Positions 1 to 12,000 of a stretch of 64,000 nucleotides of DNA are shown here, piece by piece. The stretch is from Phlebotomus papatasi (lineage: Eukaryota; Arthropoda; Insecta; Diptera; Psychodidae): NCBI RefSeq assembly GCF_024763615.1, contig NC_077224.1:58476712-58540711 (forward strand), written 5' to 3'. The position numbers and the translations under genes were made by a program. The first letter of the stretch is position 1. The number at the start of each line of letters is the position of its first letter. The notes under the pieces were generated by a model. The model ran no database searches, was not told the DNA's origin, and saw only the letters and a list, made by a program, of their open reading frames with translations.

Positions 1-75
1 CACCTTTGTGGCAAGGGACCACAGTTCCTTGGGTTATCTGGATCGGCTTAGATGCGCTGCTGCCTATCAATGTGC
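1..75 (-). CDS. Ras-like GTPase coding exon 5 (cut by window edge)
   Basis: After a TTCCTCAG acceptor the exon completes the split glycine codon and continues TLIGSSASKPIQITQG and on to the edge without a stop. The join gives SVSKMIGTLIG, which fits the C-terminal tail style of RERG-like proteins. The phase match and the fit of the joined sequence support it; there is no other evidence. Confidence 0.7.
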
Positions 76-3000
76 CTGAGGAATAATTAAAGTTACTGTT
101 TTGTATTCTGCATAAACACTCCACTTGGTAATTTTCCGCATAACACATCCCTTTCAACAGAGTTGGGAGAATTATTAAAATCAAATTTGTAGCTAAAGAT
201 CGAAGATTAGTTTTGAGTTTTCGGAAGTAGGGTAAATAAAGCTAATTCACAACCTGCTCTAAATGGAAATTTTTCGCTACTCCAAATGGAGACGTCATTG
301 TTTTCATAATAAATACAGTACTAATTTATGTATTTTCTATACCAAAGTTTCATTATTTAGTTAATTTTACTCTAAATAAAGCGAAAAACCATTCATATTC
401 ACAAATTTTAATTTGTTAAATTCTCAGAAAAATTAAAAGTGTACCTTTTCACCATTGAATTTTTCATCGATCGACCATGTTTTCCAATGAAAAACGCAAT
501 GAGTTGACTGTTTATTCGTTTTGTTTAACATTTATGTCATATTTCTGGTTAATTTTAGTTAAATTAAGTGCTAATCTTTATTATTAACGGTACATGAAGT
601 TTTCAAATGAAATAAAATTACCTATTTCATGAATGAAAAGGGTTTTTCTGAAGTGTCTGCAAATGCTTCAATAGGAAACCCCGGAAATATGATTTTTTTG
701 GAGAGTTTTTCTTACTGTTTTAGATGGGAAAGGAGAAAAGACCAGGAATAAGAACAAATCTTGCACTCAGGAGCAACTCAACAAGGTTTGGGAAGCCTTT
801 TGTCGCGGTTTCACTTACACTGTTTGTCTCCAATTAGAAACTTTCCCTTGTCTCCCTTTGGATTAATATGTTTCCAAAAGAAGCATTTTGCACTTGTATG
901 TTTTTCTTATATTTAAGAAGTTTTCAAATCAAATCTAAAGAATTTTCACTAAACAATAACATTCTAGAAGAGTCAAGGAGCAAAGTTCTGTCAAAGTTAA
1001 AGCGTCTGGAAATGGTTTTGAATTATTACATTTACCCTATTCGATAAACTTTGATTATGTTATGTTCAGGTGATAATCTCAATTATTTCCATATAAGACA
1101 CGATCCATTATATATTTAAATTTTGTCAAGATTAATAAAGCTTCTATCTACAGTCAAGTTCCTCAAATGAACTCCTGAAAAATGAACGACGGTTGAATTG
1201 AAAATGCAAAATTTGAGGTTATATAAAAAAAGATTCGCGTACTATTACAGTAGAGTCTCGCTATAGGCCATCGCTCTATAGTCCACAATTTATCGACCGT
1301 TGATTTCAAAACACTGATTTTAAGTTAGGTTATGTTTTTTAGTATGCGACATGCATAATTATTTTAATATTTTTGGCAAACGTTATTAAGTAGTTGCGAT
1401 AATTGTGATCCACAATGAAGAGAGAAAGGACAAGTACCACAATCGCAAAGAAAGTGGAAGCCGTCGAGCAATTTTAATACTAAAAATCGTTGATAATTTT
1501 AAAAAATTACATGGACTATAGTGCGACCCAAGTGTCAAATTTGAAACCAAATATGGACTATAGCGAGACTCTACTGTACTACACATTAGATCTCTCAACA
1601 AGTTCCATTTCTTTATCAATAAATTATAATTTTTTCTTAATTTAGAGAACGTGCATTTCACATGAATTCCGTTGCGTTTTTGAAAATATTATTCACATTT
1701 GAGAGGAGAGAAATGTATTTTCCTATGCCTCCCAAATGTCCTTATTTGAGGAACTTTACTGTACTACTTTTTTTAGACTTGAGGTTTAACGCCGTTCCTG
1801 AAGGTCTTTTCTCAAAGTACTATTAATTGTTCTTGATAAATTAATAAATCATTCTAAGTCAAGATTTATCCGAGATCTTACTTACAGGATACAAATAACC
1901 TGAAACTGTTCTTAAAAATTCAAAAACACATTTTATTATTCTAATCGAAAGATATTTATATGATAAAATTATCATTTATACCGAGGAGCCGAGGAGCGGC
2001 TTCGTACAGTTTAGGTGTTTATTCCGTGCTTCTGGAGTTATTGTACAAAGGCAATGCATCATATTACACTTCTATTACATGTCAAAAGTGTTTAAATCAA
2101 ACATTCAAATTTTTGCACCGGGTAGGACTCGATCTCACAACTGTGAATCAAGCCAGAGGTATATCCACCTAAAAGGCAACGCTCTTTCCAATGGACCACG
2201 AGATCCCCAAAGTACCTCATGTTAAATAAAGAATCTGATAGCTCTGCGAATTTCAGTTCTTTCAAGTTATTTTATTTGCCAAATTCTTAATTATTCCAGT
2301 TAATGCCACGACTTATGAAACAATATTGAGAACACTTTTTATTAATTTTGATTTAGATCAGATCGAACCCGATTACTGATGCCACAAGACGGTACGACTT
2401 ATTGAAGCTTAATTTTATTTAATTTACAGGGTGCTGTAATATTCAAATTCTTTTTAAAAATTAAATAAATAAATAAATAAATAAAATACAAGCATATAAG
2501 CACTTAATCTCTAAACTAATATTATTTATGAAGTTCAGGTAACTTTCCGAGAGTAAATTAAAAACTACTGCAACTACATGCTTGAAAAACTGGAGTAACG
2601 CGAATCCTTGTGTTTTCGCCATTGGACTTGCACTGTACTTTACATTAAAATGCTTGAAACTGAACCTTCAAGTTTAAAATTGAACTAATAAATTCAAACG
2701 AATGGCCAATACTGTCTTGTAATATAACAAACAAAAAGTATATGATTTATAAGCTACTTTTGATGAAATTAGAATGTTTCAATTGCTCAAATTCAGAAAA
2801 TTTAAAAGCAGTACAATACGATTTTTTTTCCAATCTATATCACTAACCAAACGGTAAGCGATATCAAGTTTCATTCTTAAGAGAGTCCCATTATTTTATA
2901 TTTAAACCATTTAAATCTTTCTCAAACACCCACCCTTTCGACTTTATCTAATTTAATTTGAAGTTTTATCATTGAAAGCGGTTTCGAAAGAACTTTTATT

Positions 3001-6000
3001 ACTCTTAATTTTATTTTATAGTAACCACAACTTTGCTATTCATTTCAGTCTTCTATATATAATTCTGCTGTACAAAAGGTCATCTTTTGTAACAGTTTAT
3101 CTTGAATTTAGATACTCCCAACTCTGTCATGTGTGCATATAAATGAAGGAAAATTTTACAAGAAAATTACATAACACTCACCAATCATTTTGCTGACTGA
3201 AAATTTCCGCTGCTTCACAGGACGAGCTCGTGACTCGATCAATATCCTCTCGAAAGCTTTGTACAATGCTGGGGAATTTTCCGCCACGGACACCTCACAG
3301 AAGCCAATTCCATATGATGCCGCCAATTTAGCACCTTCACTTTCTGAGACCTGCCGAAAGATCATTGTGAAATGTTGTTAGAATGGCTAATTGAGCGTCT
3401 CAATGAGCTTTATTAATATTCTAAGAAATTCAAGACATTATAGAGAATGCTATAATTGTGTCGGCAGCCAAAACATCCACCGATCTCATCGGTAAATAAA
3501 CAGTGTGAAGAATTAGTGAATGGGTTTTGGCGCCAGAAGGGTGTTCCTCTTTAGAATTGATACGGCCAGAGAGCGCCAAAATTGCGAAAGAACCATTCAA
3601 ATGCCCTAGAAATGATATTCACGGTTTTCAGTTCATGTCGCGTGTGGTGCGGAGGGAATTTTCGTGAATTGAGGTAGAAAAAAAAAGCATTCAAATATTT
3701 TCTCAATTAGTCAGGTCTTGGGAAATCATCCTCAATATTTCAGCAAATGATGAAGGACACATTAGGGAATGTATAGCATTGGAGGTTTTCACCGATTTAT
3801 TGTTTATTCTCGCACCCGTAAAAGCCCATCAAGCCCACCCAAAATTCCCTCACCAAATACCACCAAGAGTTCATTGCACTTATTCCCTCAAATGGTAACA
3901 ATTTCCACCCAGATAGAAATATTGATTAGACTTTCCCTTTGGTACAGCCTCCCGAAAACCCCCAACATCCCCAAAAAGTTTTCGTGTACTCGCCTCATCA
4001 ACCAACGCCACGAAATTAATTTGCAATGAAGACATTGTCTCTCAACAGACTAACAGCAGGAGTCCTCCAAGGGATAATCCTGTGGTTTGGGTTTCTAATG
4101 ATTTTCCATGATTTCCCTCCTGTTTAGGACTAAATTAACATGTGAATTCCTAAGAGATCCCTCAAGTGCTTCTTCCTTGTGAAATGAGGAGTGAATGATG
4201 AGATTCAATTAGGAAGATGTTTGCACCATTCACCGTGGATAAAGGACTTTTTTTTTGTTTCTCTGAAAATCAATCTCGTTTGGAGTTTTGTTTTTCCCGA
4301 GAATTTTCTAGGAAAATTTTAACGATATTTTTAATGATGTCATTTCCCTGGAAAAAGAAACATTTTTCAAAGAAGTTAGTGTTGAATTTTGAACTGATAC
4401 GGCTGACTGAGAATTTTTCATTGATGCTATTTAAGAAGCTAGACAACAGCACTGTTAGAAATAATTCGCTATGAGATCTTGAATTCAAGATACATAATGC
4501 CAGAAAAAACTTTAATTTCTCAAGATAAAGAAAATTCAATGGAACACAAAATGTTTTAAATAAAAAGTTTAATAAAGAAAACCCTCAAAGTTTGTTAACT
4601 CATCTTCACAACGAAGTGCAAAATTCTCCCCATAAATTAGTAGATTAAGAAAAGTTTAACATTTATAATGTACAATTTGTGAAGAAATTATTGTACTTAA
4701 TTGATTGAGGAAATTGAATGATCTGGTAATGAGCTTAACTTTGGCAACTCGCCGAAATATATCTTTTCTGAATGAACATAAAGAATGTGAACATCACATA
4801 AATGAATCATGCTAAAAAATGTATTAAACTATTTTAGGTATGTGTAAGAAAATTCAGATTTCTTCTGTAAATGTGGTGGGGGAACTTGATAAAAAAAATT
4901 ATCTTGCCGAAAATTTCAAAATTCGGTGTCTTTCAAGAAAAACAAGACTGGTTACTTCAATTTTTTTTATCATGCATAGCCCCAGTTGTCCAACTTGTAC
5001 CACTCACTCTTCAACCGTCCAACTTGTACCAGTTTACCCTATGTTTCACCAAATAAAATTTGAGAAAAAGTTTTGCCAAATTGGTAAACAACATCCTATT
5101 GACAAAATTTTAAGAAAATCAATTTGTCTGATTGACAAAATTTTTTTTTCAAAGTCTGTTAACGCTGTTAACAATTATTGAATAAGTCATAAGCTCTACA
5201 ACGTCGACTGATATTTTCTATAATTTTTCGATGAGGAAGTTATAAGCAAATCGCCGAGATTCCTGGCTAGGGAAACGTTCATTTATCCATCAAAATTAAA
5301 ATTATCATTCTAGGTCTCCTCCTTAAGAGGAGTACTCTTCTATAACCGACACGTAGCTCATAGATGGAACGCAGTTCTAGGTCCAGGGTGCAAAACACCT
5401 TAAGCCTAATAATATTTTATTTAAAAGACGCAATATCTACAAAAATTACAGACTACCGTAGAATTACAAATTCCGACTCTCATTCCCAATTGACCAAGAA
5501 CTTGTTTGGGTAAATTGAAGGTTAAGCACATGGGAGTCGTGTATTTCTCAAAGAAAATGATAATATTGTGGAAGTAACTCTAAATTCATCCTGTGTTATT
5601 CATTCAGCTTTTTTCACTGCAAATCTTTCGAAATATTACACCACACCTGCCGCCTTAAAAGGCAGATCTCATATAAATAAAGAATAATAATAGAATGCCA
5701 TAAAAGAAACGCATATTTGGGAGCGCAGTTGCGCAAAACTTGAAAGAACTAGTTCAATGTTTACATTAAATTTTTACGCCTTTCTCTTTGAATCCTTTAT
5801 TTCGATTATATATATCTGAGATGATGAGTGATTTTTTTTAAAACCTCACTTCAGAATCTAAAGTCTGGAAAATCAGATTTCTAACAGTGCATTATCTTTT
5901 GACGTCCCATTAATTGTTCGTTTGTTGTTCAGACTCCAAACAGCACCAAGTTAAAAGCGGAAGCCCCTTACGATAAGACACAAAGGACACAAAAAGAGAT

Positions 6001-9000
6001 TTATGCGGGACATTTTTAGCACAAACTGATTTGTATGAAAATTATATCTGTTTACATTAGCCATTTTGCCAAAATTTGTCTTTTCCAGTTCAAAGGACTC
6101 CATCTCCCAGCCCAGAAAGCTCAATTGTATTTATTTTCATAATTTTGAATACAAATTGCTGTAACAGAGAATTATAGCGCTTATTTAAGCAATATCTTTA
6201 TTGATCTTATGTGATGATTTCCAATGAACTCCGCATATTTATTGCAAAAACAATGTGTAATTTAAATATAGAAATTGGCCAAATCACAAAACAAAACCTG
6301 GCTTTTATTTACAGGAAAATATTTGACTTTATTGGAAGATTAAGTGGAAATTTGCAGTGCAATTTCATCAGGCTGGGAATCCTGGGTGTGATGATATTTG
6401 GGCAAAGAAAGCAAATAAACATTGAACTTGATGAATCCCTCCACTCAAGTGATTTAATACCCGTACCGGCAATCAAAGCAAATAAGGAAGTTAAACTTGA
6501 AATACAGCAAAATCCCCATCACTGGAATTCACGGGAATGGCTTTAGGAAAGAAAATACTGAATGTGTTTACATCTCAACTTGGCTCCACGTTATTTGCAA
6601 CTTGGCCACTTCCTCCGTCTCGTCTTGAGGAGGAACATGGCTCAAAATAATATTGCACGTGTTTAATGTCAAGATCACGGTACGCAGAATGAGGTGGTAA
6701 GAAAAACGTTCAATTTCTGGTTAAAACTTACCGCACGTAAATGGTCTAAATCTGCCTTATTTCCAATCAGGTATGCGAATGGTGCATTTTGCAGGGCTTT
6801 AAGCTCAGCCAGGCTCTTGCTTGCATAGTCAAAGCTCGATTTATCCGTAATACTGTAGACAATTAAACATGCATCTGCCCATTGAATCTGTGAAATAAAT
6901 TAAAAAATTGTTTAGTATGCACAATAGCTTACAACTTTAACATAAAATATATATTTGAGAAAGCTCTGCGAGGTCTCAATTCATTAAAAGTTATAAGAAA
7001 AAATAGTTAAAATACGAATTTGAAAATATTCATCACTAAAAAAATAGTAACGATCAGCTAGTCAACTGAATGACTTAATTTTGTTATTGAGTAATCCATA
7101 AAGGTGCGTTTAGAGAGGGGTATTTTAAAATCCATCCTACTGTGTTATATAACCGGTGAGTTTTAGAAAATCTCTCCTAGTATTCGTTTGTCAGATAAAA
7201 ACGTTCCAGACCCTTTGTTGTTAGAATTCCCCACATGAGTCTCGGCTAAAATTGAAAATCAGGGCAAACTGTTCGAAAAGGAGATTTCGAATTAAAATAC
7301 GTTCATTTAAATGGGTACTACGCAACAGTGAGTCTAGAGAAAACCGAATCATACAGACAGAGACAGAGAGGTTAAACCTAATTTTCGAAGGTCGTCAGAC
7401 TTGAAACCAGTAAGGAGGATCTATCTTTAAGAATCTAAATGACTTATTAAGCTTAACTTGAAAGAGCTAGGGATTCTAGCCCATTTCTTTCGCTCAGAGC
7501 TTCTAAACTTAAACGCCTTGGGGATTCACGTCCAATTTAAGTTCCCAGGATCTTATAGGGTGGAGTCTACACTTATGGATGTTATACCCACTTATGGACA
7601 ACACAAAAATTTTAAGTTATTACGTTAAACAGATTTCGAAAAGTCAAAAAATTGTTAATTACATTATAAACTAATAATTTTATAACTTTTCGAAATCTGT
7701 TTTACGTAAGAACTTAAGATTTTAGCACGCTGTCCATAAGTGTATAACATCCATAAGTGTAGATTCTACTCTATATTAATAAATTTAGAGTCAAAATTTT
7801 TCTGTGTGTTCATTAAATCTCATCTGTCATGAATTTATAGACACTGAATCCTTAAGCTAAACCTCTAATCAGAAAAGACTGTCTGTGGTTTGTTCCTGAG
7901 CTAAAATCATCCCATTATCTGAGATAATCCTCCCAAAAGCGTCTCGGCTAAAATTGGAAAGTCTACCACTTTCTATTTTACACCGAAAGGTTGCAAAGCT
8001 TAAAGAACGAATACTTTCGTCAACCACAAATTTAAATTAATAAACTAGTATATGGAAGTTTTACATGTCTAGTGATGAAAATTAGACATAGATGAGAAGA
8101 AGTATTTATACATTGTAGACTACAAATATAAAATTTCAAATGATTTTTTTACACTTTTAGGCTCAGCGCAAGATTGTTATTTCGAAATGGAAATTTCGAA
8201 TTAAAATGCCCCCGTTCAAAAATGTTTTAATTCGGAAAAAATGTGCTTTTGGTTTACAATCTATTCTAGATCTATTCTAAATATACTAGTTTATCTATAT
8301 CTATTAAAGACGTGTCATTTAAAGCTCTTTACAGTTTTTAAAAGTAGTGTTACAGACTAAAATCACGTCAGTCACGTTGTCGAAATAGAACGAAATACCA
8401 TCCAGAATAAAGAAGCTGTTTCCAAAATGCGTCTTTGGTCTGATTAACTCGATCTTTGGCCTCAATAAAATTAAAATATCAATAAAGAGAGAGCAAAACT
8501 ATTAAATAAAAAACATTATATCGACCGGAACATTCTAAATCTAAACATTGTTCTCCACAAAATTCTGAACATTTCAGAAAATCTGCTGCAAACGATCAAA
8601 AGAAAAGTCTTCCGGGTTAAAAAATGAGAGCTTCCGCAGGTGTCGACACAATTATCTCTATGCGCAGCCCATAAGCGATATATATTGCTTATGAGCTGCT
8701 ATTGATATTAAAGATCAATGGCAATTAAGAGAGAAATTCTGCCACGAAAATTATCTCGAAATGGGGAAAATCGAGAGCGGAAGTAAATGCTGTGGAAATA
8801 TTACCTGCTCTAATGGGAAATCAGCCTCTCCCTCCACGGATATATCAACTATTTCCACATCCAAAAGTCCACTGTCGAGGGAAATTGTCTGGCGATAGAG
8901 GAGATCTGTATTGGAGCGATATTCACCGATGAAACGCCTCGTCAAGTATCTCACAGTGAGTGCTAAAATGAGAAGAAATCGCCAATGTTATTGCCAGATT

Positions 9001-12000
9001 GAGATATTAAGCAGGCACTATATAACATTTTGTGCCAATCACTTTATGATTGAGCCCATAGACAAATTCCTCACATTCTGATGTCGAGGGAGAAACTAGA
9101 TGGAGTGGAGGATGAGATGAGGATGAAAATGTGTGAATTTGTTTGCTTTTTCCCAAACAAAGTGTATGTTTAAGTGGCCTTAACTTTCTGGAAATCTGTC
9201 GGAAATTGTATACGAAATATCAATTTGCGAGTATCTCGAAAAAGAGTTTTTTTTTCCTCGCCTCACAATCAGTTGTCTATTATGATGATGATGTCCTTAA
9301 CCTACTTCCATTGTGTTGGAACTTGGGGGATATGTGTGAAGAATGTTGGGCAAAAGGAGATGGAATGTAAAGTGAAAATACATATGTTTATATGTACATT
9401 ATTATAACATTTTGCAAAATAAAAGTAAATGAGTGAGAGGTCAATGTAATTTTCCGGTCCATTTGAAGCCATTGTTTACACTCAAGTCCAATCCAGAATA
9501 TCGCTCTATAAACGTTCTTAAGTGGACAAAGGAGAAGAGGGTATGTTTAAAGAAAATAAAATAATATAGAATCTGATAGAATTTTTTTCTGGGGCCTCCT
9601 TATAAAAACATTCACGAATATAAATTATATATTATGGATGCAAACAAAGAAAAGTAGGATAGAAAATTGGTGCGGTGTTCCACCGAAAAAAAATACTCAT
9701 AAATAAATGCTTCGAAGAAAAGATGTGCTATTGAGGCTATTGAGGACAAAAAAAAAAGTGATTTTAGACTGATTCTTCACCACTTTCTATTGTAAATCAC
9801 AAAAAGAATTTGTTATTGTAGCATTTTTTTAGATGTTATCAATTTCAAAAGCTATAATTTTTCATCCTCTCACAAATTAGATTAATTTTGAAATGTTTTA
9901 TCAAAAACAATACATTTAGTATACTTATGTAAGACAAGAAACGTTAAATATTTCAAATAAAGCTTCATTTACGTAAAGCTTACAAATTACTTTATTAACT
10001 TTTTCTCCAAATTTTTATTGAATTTGAAACATTTTATATATTTAGCACTTTGAAAAAAATATTTTTTGATCCGATAGCTTCTAACGAGACTAGGGTTCTA
10101 AACGGTTAAAGATATTGATTTCGGGTCTTCGATGACCACCCTCCCCCATAAAAGCCTTTACACGTTGAAAGCAATTTCTGTAAAAAATGCTTCTTTAAAG
10201 GAAATTTCCCCTATCACTGTATGCAGATACGTTAAAGTTTTTTTTTTAAATAAAATGTAATTATACACAAAAATCATGTTTTTTGGTTTAATTCAAATCT
10301 GCTCGAACGATTTATTTTATTTACGAATATAATTTAATCTTAAATTTAAGATACAATAAACTTTCTAAATGTCTGACCACTTATTGACATTTATTTATGT
10401 TGTCCGAAATTTTTTTTTATTGAATTTACATTTAAAACTGGATTTAATATGAAAAATTTATATAATTTCAGTTAATCTCCCATTATTTATTTTAAAATTA
10501 CCCTTTTATTATTAGTTAAAGAGAAACAAAATATAAAATATCGCGAATACAAAGCTCAAATGTTTAATTTGAAAAGTGGCATTAAGTGGTTTCTCAGATG
10601 GCCATAAGTGAAGAAAAATATCCAGTAAGGGAGAAAAAGGCTATATTCAAATGTTTTAGATACATATTTTATTAAAATCATATAGATTATATCTGTAGAA
10701 TAAAGTGGTCTTCAGATTAGAGGTTTAGCCCAAAACCAGAAGATCTAAAATCATAAATAGCAACTAATTTTATTGGTATCTCAGATATCATTTACTCTGA
10801 ATAATCCCATTTTAAGTTTAATCTTTCCAAAAATATTTCCTGGTAAGAAATTATAGCAGTTAAGCCATATGGCTAAGCCTTAGGTCAGAGGCCCTAATTT
10901 CAGACTTCGTACACACTCTGGCTTCGAACATTTCATATTTTCTGTATATTCCTTTTATGAATCTGACCTAGTTTTTTCAGAAAATATGTGACTTAAGACT
11001 AAGAGCCTATTTACATCGCCGCATTAGATTGGGATTAAACCGTTCCAAAATCGGACTTCGAATCATTAAGTCTCAATCTAAGGCCACAATCTAAACGGTT
11101 TCATTGAGGCCATTTAGACTGTCGCATTAGATTCAGACTTAAGTGTCCCAAAATCTGATTTTGGGACAATTCAATCTCAATCCAATTCGGCGGTGTAAAT
11201 GGCCTCTAAGTCAGATTTATTATATAGGAATATGGGAAAAATATAAAATTTTTAAAGTCTCTAAAGTCTGCCAAACCATAAAAGTCTTCCCCTATATAAC
11301 AATGCACTCCATTCAATTATAGTCAGACATTTAAATTTAATTTGTTAAACTGAAGCGTGTTACTATCAAATGAGTGCTTAAAGAAGCATTACGAGGTTAG
11401 CACACCCTGTGTTTCCTATAAATCACTTTTTGGCAAAAGTTATGGGTTTTGCATAAAAAAGGCAAGAGGCATCAATTTCGAGTGTTTTTTGAAAATCGGG
11501 TCAATTGGTGTTAATTACATGTATTTTGACTTAGAGAAAAAAAATATGTGTAAGTGGGAAATATTTGGGGAAAATCAAACTTGAAAATATATTAACCTAC
11601 TTTCTTCAAACGCTCCAGAAGCAACAAAAAAATAAAGTAAGAATCTAATCTATCAATTTATTTATTTACGCTTTTTCTTTTCTTGTAGTAAACTCCTGTG
11701 GTTAAACGCAGAACAAGATGAAACTCCTCACATAAAATGTTCAGAGTATCTCCTTTGCCAATTAACACAATTTCTCTGCAATCAATGCGCGTGAGGAGAA
11801 AGTGGAAAAACACTTTTACCCATTTATGAAATGCTACTTGGGGTTTTCCATCACCTTTTAGAATTTATGCGGGAAAGTTTTCTAGACCAGAGCATGAGGG
11901 ATTCTCATGTGAAATTCTAATTACTTTCAGTAATAACGTTTTTGTTTAATTAGGTTTGTTTTTCACATACATTTTCCACTTTTTGGAGCTTACCAAGTGG

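Larger units (their letters stand above)
76..3181 (-). other. Ras-like GTPase intron 4
   Basis: No gene is seen here. It holds a TIR element (1246-1578), a tRNA-derived SINE head (about 2060-2208) and an (AAAT)n run (2462-2486). The short open frames are AT-rich and unrecognised. Confidence 0.75.
6888..8804 (-). other. Ras-like GTPase intron 2
   Basis: It contains a hairpin MITE (7556-7773) and a short near-perfect hairpin at 8663-8699. The rest is AT-rich and shows no gene. Confidence 0.75.

Noticed and set aside
3..86. Plus-strand open stretch (PLWQGTTVPW...) ending in TAA at the left edge
   Set aside because: The minus strand of the same bases is explained better as exon 5 of the Ras-like gene, with acceptor and phase both matching.
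2116..2208. tRNA gene
   Set aside because: A and B boxes are present, but the cloverleaf does not close and copies recur elsewhere; it is a SINE head.
6211..6546. 111-codon plus-strand frame in Ras-like intron 3
   Set aside because: AT-rich, no recognisable family, antisense to an intron; likely chance.
9360..9382. TGGAATGTAAAG, the 5' part of the miR-1 family
   Set aside because: The match stops after 12 bases, and I see no pairing arm nearby.
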